NCBI GenBank assembly: GCA_020425885.1 | Contig: JAGQRA010000506.1 | Span: 1 to 7,053 of the forward strand | Source of the DNA: Planctomycetota bacterium | GTDB taxonomy: Bacteria > Planctomycetota > UBA1135 > UBA2386 | Length of the DNA stretch: 7,053 bases | Direction of reading: 5' to 3' | In this document: piece by piece, positions 1 to 5,281 of the stretch | How positions within the stretch are numbered: the stretch's first letter is position 1 | How the letters are laid out: each line of letters begins with the position of its first letter | Notes under the pieces: model-generated | Databases searched by the model: none | What the model was told of the DNA's origin: nothing | What the model saw: the letters and a program-made list of their open reading frames with translations, nothing else | Translations under genes and position numbers: made by a program

Positions 1-1044
1 CAGGTCGGCCCAGCAGGGTGCGAGCCGAGCCGTGTTCGGCTCGCCGGCCGTCGTCAGGAACTCGGCCACGCTCGGCGACCAGTCACCGTTCACCGCCGTC
101 GTCGCGCCGACGACGACGTAGCCGTTGCTGCAGGCGTGGAACTGGCTCACCGCGCCACCGCTGTGCGGCCAGGTGCCGGTGAACCCGTTCCAATGCGACG
201 GCACCGGCAACGGTTCGGACATCGTGTCGTCGGACATGACACCGAGACTCTGGCTGCGGACCGGTAGGCCGAGCGGCGGGAACCAGTTCGATGAGCCCTG
301 CGAGACCGTGTAGCCGGCCTGGCCGATCGCCGTCAGCACGATCGTGTTCTCGGTGCCGGGCAGGCCGCTCGCATCGCCGCGCAGATCGAATGCCGACAAC
401 GCCGCCGCCCCCTCGTAGAACGAGCTCGCACCGGAGTAGCAGCCCTGCCCGTAGTCGATCGCCTGGGCGCAACGCACAGCGGTCGCCGGCACCGACGGCG
501 AGGTCGAGTAGTGCAGGGCACCGTTCCAGATGCGTGGATGGAACTGGGTCCCGGCGAACGGCACGTTCGACGCACCGCCGGTCGTCAGCGAGAGCTCGTT
601 GTTCGAGAACGTCGAGGTGCCGCCGATGCCGGTGGTGTAGGCATGCGACCAGCGGTCGAGCACGAGGGCGATGGTGTAGTCGCCGGCCGGCAGATGGAGC
701 GGCTGCGCCAGCGGGCAGATCGTGGCGACGTCCGGCGGCGCCGAGATACCGGTGGCGGTGGCAACCCGGTGCCACTCCGCCGCACTCTGGTGATTGGGCG
801 AGCTGAAGCTCGGCACGCAGCCGAGGTAGATGTCGACGCAGCCGGCCGTGCCGAGCGGAGTCCGGGCCGAGATGTTCAGGTCGATCCGGGTGAACTCGAC
901 GGCGCTGCGAACCTCGAGGTCGAAGTAGAACGCGCCGCCGACGCTGCCGCCGTTGTTGGCCGCGTAGATCGTGGTCAGCGGCGACTGGGCGAACGCCGCG
1001 GCGGCGAACGTGAGCGCGACGGCGAGGTGAGGGAAGTGCTGCAT
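1..1044 (-). CDS. Secreted two-domain extracellular protein, 3' end beyond the left edge
   Basis: The frame is open from the ATG at 1044-1042 to the window edge (348 codons, no stop), so the C-terminus is missing. Start choice: AGAGG at 1054-1050 sits 5 bases upstream, and the protein opens with a signal peptide. That peptide has a hydrophobic core at residues 7-19 and a likely cleavage after AFA, before Q20. Its n-region has His but no Lys or Arg, which is unusual. Residues 21-182 look like one beta-rich domain, including GDYTIALVLD and ending FHPRIWNGALHYS. Residues 190-348 form a second domain with GCYSGASSFYEG, a long hydrophobic-alternating stretch and HACSNGYVVVG. Cys 69, 76, 110, 192, 202, 305 and 344 suggest disulfides outside the cytoplasm. 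I recognise both domains from memory as common in large planctomycete exported proteins of unknown function; no enzyme motif is seen. The gene lies 210 bases downstream of the sigma gene on the same strand, so it may share its transcript or be its target. The reading frame is well supported; the function is unknown. Confidence 0.85.
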   Translation of the reverse strand, partial: MQHFPHLAVALTFAAAAFAQSPLTTIYAANNGGSVGGAFYFDLEVRSAVEFTRIDLNISARTPLGTAGCVDIYLGCVPSFSSPNHQSAAEWHRVATATGISAPPDVATICPLAQPLHLPAGDYTIALVLDRWSHAYTTGIGGTSTFSNNELSLTTGGASNVPFAGTQFHPRIWNGALHYSTSPSVPATAVRCAQAIDYGQGCYSGASSFYEGAAALSAFDLRGDASGLPGTENTIVLTAIGQAGYTVSQGSSNWFPPLGLPVRSQSLGVMSDDTMSEPLPVPSHWNGFTGTWPHSGGAVSQFHACSNGYVVVGATTAVNGDWSPSVAEFLTTAGEPNTARLAPCWADL

Positions 1045-1049
1045 CGGAG

Positions 1050-1054
1050 CCTCT
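1050..1054 (-). promoter_or_regulatory. Ribosome binding site of the secreted-protein gene
   Basis: AGAGG on the minus strand lies 5 bases before the ATG at 1044. It supports this start over the longer upstream frames, none of which would begin with a signal peptide. Confidence 0.55.
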
Positions 1055-1090
1055 GTCGTTGGTGGTGATGGTGACGGGGACGACCACCAA

Positions 1091-1103
1091 GGCGCAGCGC
1101 GCC
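1091..1103. other. Small GC hairpin in the leader of the secreted-protein gene
   Basis: GGCGC (1091-1095) and GCGCC (1099-1103) can pair around a 3-base loop, 46 bases upstream of the ATG at 1044. It is short, and such stems arise easily in GC-rich DNA. Confidence 0.2.
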
Positions 1104-1107
1104 GTCG

Positions 1108-1171
1108 CATTCCCTCACGATGCCGCGAGATTCCGTCCCGGCCGTGATCCCGTCAGTTTCGTGAGGCAATG
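1108..1171. repeat. 13-bp inverted repeat upstream of the secreted-protein gene
   Basis: The left arm CATTCCCTCACGA (1108-1120) and right arm TCGTGAGGCAATG (1159-1171) are inverted copies matching at 12 of 13 positions. They are separated by 38 bases. The nearer arm lies 63 bases upstream of the ATG at 1044, so the pair occupies the promoter region of the secreted-protein gene. Two copies of a non-palindromic 13-mer in opposite orientation could be paired sites for a DNA-binding protein, or a long-loop RNA stem if transcribed from the sigma gene. I cannot assign it to a known operator. Confidence 0.5.
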
Positions 1172-1201
1172 GCCCGCGTTCCTGCGCGTTGACGATCGGC
1201 G

Positions 1202-1249
1202 GCTGCGCCGACGCAGCGCCCGCGCCACGGCCATCACCCGGCGCGCGGG
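1202..1249 (-). terminator. Stem-loops behind the sigma factor gene, possible terminator
   Basis: Two GC-rich stems follow the sigma gene stop (1257-1255). The first pairs 1243-1249 with 1219-1225 (7 bp, 17-base loop). The second pairs 1212-1217 with 1202-1207 (6 bp, 4-base loop). Neither is followed by a T-run on the minus strand, so classical intrinsic termination is uncertain. They could also protect a 3' end or attenuate read-through into the secreted-protein gene. Confidence 0.25.
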
Positions 1250-1254
1250 GCAGT

Positions 1255-1827
1255 TCAGTCGACGCCGCCGTCGACCTCGCGGAACAGCCATGCGCGGGCC
1301 ATATTCCAGTCACGCTCGACGGTCGCGGTCGAGACCCGCAGCACCGCGGCCGTCTGCTCGATCGTCAGTCCGGCGAAGTAGCGCAGCTCGACGACACGCG
1401 CCTTCCGCGCGTCCGTGTCGCCGAGCCGGCGCAGGGCATCGTCGAGCGCGAGCACCAGGTCAGGAGTCTCGATGGCGGCGGCCACGTCGATCGACTCGAG
1501 CGACACCGGTCGCCGGCCGCCACCGCGCCGTTCGGCTTTGGCGCGGCGGGCGTGATCGATCAGGATGCGCCGGATCGCGGTCGAGGCCAACGCCAGGAAG
1601 TGCGCGCGATCGTGACACTCGACCTCGCGCTGATCGACGAGCCGCAGCCAGGCCTCGTTCGCCAGCGCCGTGGTCTGCAGCGTGTGACCCTGGCGCTCGC
1701 CGCGCAGGTGAAGGGAGGAGAGTCGACGCAGCTCGTCGTAGATCAACTCGGTCAGGCGCTCGACCACAGCCGCGTCACCGTTCCGCATCCGCTGGAGCAG
1801 GGCAGTGACGGTATCGAAGGTCGACAT
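1255..1827 (-). CDS. ECF-type RNA polymerase sigma factor, TIGR02999-like
   Basis: This 190-residue protein directs RNA polymerase to a specific promoter set. Residues 1-95 fit sigma region 2, with GDAAVVERLTELIYDELRRL (17-36), LQTTALANEAWLRL (50-63) and HFLALASTAIRRILIDHARR (76-95). A basic, Gly-rich linker (97-106) leads to sigma region 4 at about 125-185. That region holds the helix-turn-helix, including ELRYFAGLTIEQTAAVL (147-163) and VERDWNMARAWL (170-181). Length and motifs match the TIGR02999 family. The start at 1827 has GGAG at 1836-1833, 5 bases upstream; longer in-frame extensions run antisense to the kinase gene and are rejected. Where ordinary ECF factors carry the acidic DAED motif, this protein has Q51-T52-T53-A54. 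No anti-sigma gene is seen. The divergent kinase is the obvious candidate regulator, by analogy with kinase-controlled ECF factors such as Vibrio EcfP/PknT. The family call is firm; phosphorylation is inference. Confidence 0.93.
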   Translation of the reverse strand: MSTFDTVTALLQRMRNGDAAVVERLTELIYDELRRLSSLHLRGERQGHTLQTTALANEAWLRLVDQREVECHDRAHFLALASTAIRRILIDHARRAKAERRGGGRRPVSLESIDVAAAIETPDLVLALDDALRRLGDTDARKARVVELRYFAGLTIEQTAAVLRVSTATVERDWNMARAWLFREVDGGVD

Positions 1828-1832
1828 GTAGT

Positions 1833-1836
1833 CTCC
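1833..1836 (-). promoter_or_regulatory. Ribosome binding site of the sigma factor gene
   Basis: GGAG on the minus strand lies 5 bases before the ATG at 1827. It decides this start within a frame that stays open far upstream. Confidence 0.65.
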
Positions 1837-1842
1837 GCTCTC

Positions 1843-1870
1843 GTTGTACCACTGTGTCGCGAACCGGCAA
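1843..1870 (-). promoter_or_regulatory. Possible sigma-70-like promoter of the sigma factor gene
   Basis: On the minus strand, TTGCCG (1870-1865) and TACAAC (1848-1843) are separated by 16 bases. Each matches the -35 or -10 consensus at 4 of 6 positions. The predicted start would lie just ahead of the GGAG ribosome site, giving a short leader. The -35 element falls inside the 27-bp dyad at 1856-1882, which would suit an operator. The match is weak. Confidence 0.3.
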
Positions 1871-1882
1871 TCGGCTCGCGAC
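1856..1882. promoter_or_regulatory. 27-bp dyad between the sigma and kinase genes, candidate operator
   Basis: The arms GTCGCGAACCG (1856-1866) and CGGCTCGCGAC (1872-1882) are inverted copies matching at 10 of 11 positions around a 5-base centre, GCAAT. It sits near the middle of the 99-base divergent gap and overlaps the proposed -35 of the sigma gene. A dimeric regulator bound here could control both genes. No known operator is recognised. Confidence 0.4.
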
Positions 1883-1890
1883 CGAACGCC

Positions 1891-1905
1891 GTCGTCGCCG
1901 ACGAC
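1891..1905. promoter_or_regulatory. 15-bp perfect dyad upstream of the kinase gene
   Basis: GTCGTCG (1891-1897) and CGACGAC (1899-1905) are perfect inverted copies around one base. The dyad directly abuts the TACAAT element at 1906-1911 and lies 21 bases before the kinase start. It could be a second operator half or a chance GC-rich palindrome. Confidence 0.3.
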
Positions 1906-1911
1906 TACAAT
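1906..1911 (+). promoter_or_regulatory. Possible -10 element of the kinase gene
   Basis: TACAAT matches the -10 consensus at 5 of 6 positions. It is one of the few AT-leaning spots in a GC-rich gap. No convincing -35 lies 16-18 bases upstream. If used, transcription would begin within about 10 bases of the ATG at 1927, making the mRNA nearly leaderless. That would fit the absence of a Shine-Dalgarno sequence there. Confidence 0.25.
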
Positions 1912-1926
1912 CACCGGGTTGCACCG

Positions 1927-4900
1927 ATGACGGAATCGCAATGGGAGCGCATCGACCGACTGTTCGCCGCCGCACGGGCGATGCCCGCGGCCGAGCGCGA
2001 ACGGTTCCTCGCCGCCGAGTGCGCCGAGCAGCCGGAGCTGCGGTTCGAGGTCGAATCGTTGCTGGCGGCGGAGGACCGCGCCGGTGGTTTCCTGCAGCAC
2101 GCCGCGCTGGGTTCCGATTTCGACGTCGACGCGGTCGAGCAACGTTCCGAGGCACGCGAGGTCGGACGCCGTTGTGGTATCTACCGCCTGACCGCGCTGA
2201 TCGACGCCGGCGGCATGGGCGCCGTCTTCGCCGCCGTCCGGCCCGATGACGCCGATCGCCGCCGCGTCGCCGTCAAGCTGCTGCGCGATCGCGCGGTCAC
2301 CGGCAAGGCCCTCGAACGCTTCCTGCGCGAGCGCGAGGCGATGGCCCGACTCGATCATCCCAACATCGCGCAGCTGCTCGACGGTGGCACCGCCGCCGAC
2401 GGTCAGCCGTTCCTGGTGATGGAGTTCATCGACGGCGAGCGCATCGACCGCTGGTGCGACCTCCACCGCCTGCCGATCGACGATCGGCTGCGGCTGTTCC
2501 TCGGGGTCTGCGAGGCCGTGCATCACGCGCACCAGAACCTGCTCGTGCACCGCGACATCAAGCCGGCAAACATCCTGGTCACCGATGTCGGCGGCACACC
2601 GGTGGCCAAGCTGCTGGACTTCGGCATCGCCAAGTCGATGCAGCCCGAAGGCAAGCTGACGCAGACCGACCAGAAGCTGCTGACGCCGCAGTACGCGAGC
2701 CCCGAGCAGCTGCTGGGACACCGCATCACGACGGCGACGGACATCTACTCGCTGGGCGTCGTGCTCTACGAACTGCTGAGCGGTTGTCGCCCGTTCCGGC
2801 GCGACGCCGCCGACCGCGACCTCGCCCGCCGCATCGGCGAGCAGGATCCGATCCGCCCGAGTGCGACCATCGCGCGGCCGGAGCCGCCACCCGACGGCCG
2901 CGAACCGGCGGCGATCGCGGCCGACCGCGGGCTGTCGGTCGAACGGCTGCAGCGCAAGCTGGAGGGCGACCTCGATCGGATCGTGCTGATGGCGATGCAC
3001 TCCGAACCGGCGCGGCGCTACGCCTCGGCCCGGCAGCTGGCGACGGATCTACGCCAGCACCTTGCCGGTCGGGCGGTGCTCGCGCACGGCGACTCGCTGG
3101 CCTACCGCCTGCGCAAGGTGCTGCGGCGTCATGCGGGCGCCCTGGCCGGGATCCTGCTCGCGGTGATCGCCGTCACCCTCGGCATCGCCTGGCGCGTGAA
3201 CGAGGTCGAAGCCGCGACCCGGCGACAACAGGTCCTGCGCCAGCAGCTGGTGATGCTCGAGCAACAGGAATCGGGTTCGGCGGCGTTCGCCGCGGCGCTG
3301 CTCGACGTGCGGGCGCTGCTCGACGAATTGCCCGGGCAGACCGAGGAGCGGCTGTGGGCTGTCGAGCAGATCGCCCACATCTTCGCGTCGCGTTCGCGAC
3401 ACGGGGAGGCCACCGACTGGCTGCGAACGGCGGTCGAACTCCACCGCGACATCGATCGCTCGAACGCTCCCGGCATCGCCGCGGCCGAGCTGCAGCTGAC
3501 CCGTTCGTTGGTGCTCGGCGGACGGTTCGCGGCGGCGATCGCGACCGCGCGCGGGGTCCTGGACCGGCCCCGGCCGCTCGTGACCGCCGCGCAACGGGGC
3601 ACCGCCCACCGACTGCTCGGGGCCGCGCACGCCGGCCTCGGCCAGTTCGCTGCTGCCGAGGCGGCGTTCGGACAGGCGCTCGAGCTGCTGCAGCGCGCGT
3701 CGCCGACGCAGCCCGCCGAGCTGGCGCAGGCCCTCGCCGATCAGGCCCTCATGGACGTCGATCGTGGCGCCTCGCATCGCGCGGTGCGACTGCTCGAACG
3801 CGCGCTCGATGTCCTGCGTCAGACGAGCTACGGACAACAGCGCGTGCGCCTCGAGGCGCTGGTCGAACGGCGGCTCGGCAACGCGCTGTGGATGAGCCCC
3901 GACTTCGCCGCCGCCGAAGGCCATCTGCGGCGGTCGGCGGCGTTGCTGTACCCGCGCTTTCCGCGCGAGGACCTGCAGCTCTGCACGACGCGCCTCGACC
4001 TCGCGGTCGTGATGGGCCATCGCGACGCCAGCGGTGCGTGGAAGTCGACCTACCGCGAGTGCCTGCGCCACATCGTCCGCGCGACCGGCAGCAGGAGCGT
4101 GCTGTTCGCCCGCGCCTGTTTCGCCGTCTGCCGCGGCAAGCCGACGCTGGCCCTGGAGCTGGCTTCGACCGCGCACCGCTCGTTCCTGGCCTACGAAGCG
4201 CTGCCCGACGCCGACCCGCTGTACCAGACCGAACTGCACGTGCTGCAGGCGCTGGGCGCGCGCCCGAGGAATCGGCCGCCGAACGCGAAGTTGGAGATGC
4301 TGCTCGACGACATGGCGGCCCTGGTGCCTGCGAACCACCCGCGCCTGGCCATCATGCGCGGTCTCGTCGGCATGGAGCTGCTCGGTCGGAAGAGCGGCCG
4401 GGCGCGGGCGCAGCTCGAGGCCGCCTACACCGGCTGCCTGGCGACGCTGGGCGGCGAGCACCCGGCGACGGTCAGGGCCCGGGACAACCTCGCTACCGCC
4501 GATGGCCAGGCATCCCCGAAGACCGAGACCGGCTGGCCCTACGCGGAGACCTTCGGCTGGCTCGGCCCCGACGAAGGCGAGATCGCGACCTTCCTCGCCG
4601 ACTACGACGACGACCCGCTCGAGAAGCTGATCCGCATTCCGATCGATCCGAGCGAACGGAGTCGCGCCACGCTGTGGATGCTGGGGCGCTCGTACGTGTG
4701 GGAAGGCGACTTCCTGCGCGAGGACCCGCTCTACGCGGTGATGGTCAACGACGATCCGGCGCAGGTCGTTCGCTTCCACCCGGGCCTGCTGTTCGGCTTC
4801 CAGGTCAGCGAGAGCGATGGCGATCTGCAGCATCGCCAGCCGGAGTGGCAGCCGGTCGACATTCCGATCGCCTGGCTGCGGCGCGAGGACAACACCTTCC

Positions 4901-5253
4901 TGATCTACAAGGACATCCAGTATCAGCCGAGGAAGCGCGAGCCGACGGTCGACCAGCAGTGGACGCACAACAACCTGTCGTTCGGCATCGCGCGAACGCG
5001 CGATGACGACCACAGCTGGTGGTACGATCCCAGGAGATCGGAGGGCGAAGGTCTCGATGACGTGCTGTTCATCGAGAAGCGACAGGGCGAGGCCGAGGCA
5101 TGGCGGCGCGCCAATGTTCCGCCGGACTTCCAGGGCAAGTGGGAACGCGCGCTCGAACAGGATCCGCAGCGCCTCGACGCGGCGCGCGCTGCCGCCCGCC
5201 GGGACTGCCGCGGCGAGCTGATGATCTTCCTCGAGCTCGACGGCGCCCGCTGA
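1927..5253 (+). CDS. Transmembrane Ser/Thr protein kinase with TPR-like sensor and a novel C-terminal domain
   Basis: This 1108-residue protein should phosphorylate Ser/Thr on partner proteins in response to an external signal. Residues 1-55 match the helical N-terminus usual in these kinases, which fixes the ATG at 1927; there is no clear ribosome site. The kinase domain spans about 85-378. It has the loop AGGMG (94-98; Asp93 replaces the usual first Gly), K117, E135, HRDIKPAN with D210, DFG with D231, SPE (258-260) and D272 of DIYSLG. All catalytic residues are present, so it should be active. Residues 403-422 form one membrane helix, preceded by basic residues, so the kinase is cytoplasmic and the rest external. 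A Gln-rich helical stretch follows (about 430-450), then TPR-like helical pairs (about 470-855), clearest at 519-594 and 804-855. Residues 870-1108 are a beta-rich domain I do not recognise. The divergent sigma gene, 99 bases away, is the likely target. Domain order is certain; ligand and target are inferred. Confidence 0.92.
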   Translation: MTESQWERIDRLFAAARAMPAAERERFLAAECAEQPELRFEVESLLAAEDRAGGFLQHAALGSDFDVDAVEQRSEAREVGRRCGIYRLTALIDAGGMGAVFAAVRPDDADRRRVAVKLLRDRAVTGKALERFLREREAMARLDHPNIAQLLDGGTAADGQPFLVMEFIDGERIDRWCDLHRLPIDDRLRLFLGVCEAVHHAHQNLLVHRDIKPANILVTDVGGTPVAKLLDFGIAKSMQPEGKLTQTDQKLLTPQYASPEQLLGHRITTATDIYSLGVVLYELLSGCRPFRRDAADRDLARRIGEQDPIRPSATIARPEPPPDGREPAAIAADRGLSVERLQRKLEGDLDRIVLMAMHSEPARRYASARQLATDLRQHLAGRAVLAHGDSLAYRLRKVLRRHAGALAGILLAVIAVTLGIAWRVNEVEAATRRQQVLRQQLVMLEQQESGSAAFAAALLDVRALLDELPGQTEERLWAVEQIAHIFASRSRHGEATDWLRTAVELHRDIDRSNAPGIAAAELQLTRSLVLGGRFAAAIATARGVLDRPRPLVTAAQRGTAHRLLGAAHAGLGQFAAAEAAFGQALELLQRASPTQPAELAQALADQALMDVDRGASHRAVRLLERALDVLRQTSYGQQRVRLEALVERRLGNALWMSPDFAAAEGHLRRSAALLYPRFPREDLQLCTTRLDLAVVMGHRDASGAWKSTYRECLRHIVRATGSRSVLFARACFAVCRGKPTLALELASTAHRSFLAYEALPDADPLYQTELHVLQALGARPRNRPPNAKLEMLLDDMAALVPANHPRLAIMRGLVGMELLGRKSGRARAQLEAAYTGCLATLGGEHPATVRARDNLATADGQASPKTETGWPYAETFGWLGPDEGEIATFLADYDDDPLEKLIRIPIDPSERSRATLWMLGRSYVWEGDFLREDPLYAVMVNDDPAQVVRFHPGLLFGFQVSESDGDLQHRQPEWQPVDIPIAWLRREDNTFLIYKDIQYQPRKREPTVDQQWTHNNLSFGIARTRDDDHSWWYDPRRSEGEGLDDVLFIEKRQGEAEAWRRANVPPDFQGKWERALEQDPQRLDAARAAARRDCRGELMIFLELDGAR

Positions 5254-5254
5254 A

Positions 5255-5279
5255 GCGGCGCGCCGATCTCGGCGGCCGC
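5255..5279. terminator. Hairpin in the convergent gap, likely bidirectional terminator
   Basis: GCGGC (5255-5259) pairs with GCCGC (5275-5279). CGCCG (5261-5265) pairs with CGGCG (5270-5274), leaving G5260 bulged and ATCT as the loop. The hairpin fills nearly all of the 28 bases between two convergent stop codons, where a shared terminator is expected. There is no T-run on either side, so it is not a textbook intrinsic terminator. Confidence 0.45.
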
Positions 5280-5281
5280 GG

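Noticed and set aside
83..1090. Arg-rich 335-codon frame on the minus strand
   Set aside because: It is a shifted-frame shadow of the secreted-protein gene; the true frame has a signal peptide, a ribosome site and domain-like sequence.
1189..1926. Upstream in-frame extension of the kinase
   Set aside because: It is antisense to the sigma factor, shows no kinase-family similarity, and the ATG at 1927 begins the typical N-terminal segment.
1828..3000. N-terminal extension of the sigma factor frame across the kinase gene
   Set aside because: The sigma family begins at the ATG at 1827, which has a ribosome site; the extension is antisense to the kinase domain.
2454..5006. 850-codon plus-strand frame inside the kinase
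   Set aside because: Low-complexity Arg/Ala/Pro translation, a frame-shifted shadow of the kinase.
3049..5013. 654-codon open frame on the minus strand inside the kinase gene
   Set aside because: It is antisense to a well-defined kinase/TPR reading frame, its translation is Arg/Gln/Val-rich with no domain pattern, and such frames are common opposite GC-rich genes.
4534..5253. Idea that the kinase C-terminal domain is a separate gene
   Set aside because: There is no stop codon, ribosome site or plausible start between the TPR region and this domain; the frame is continuous.
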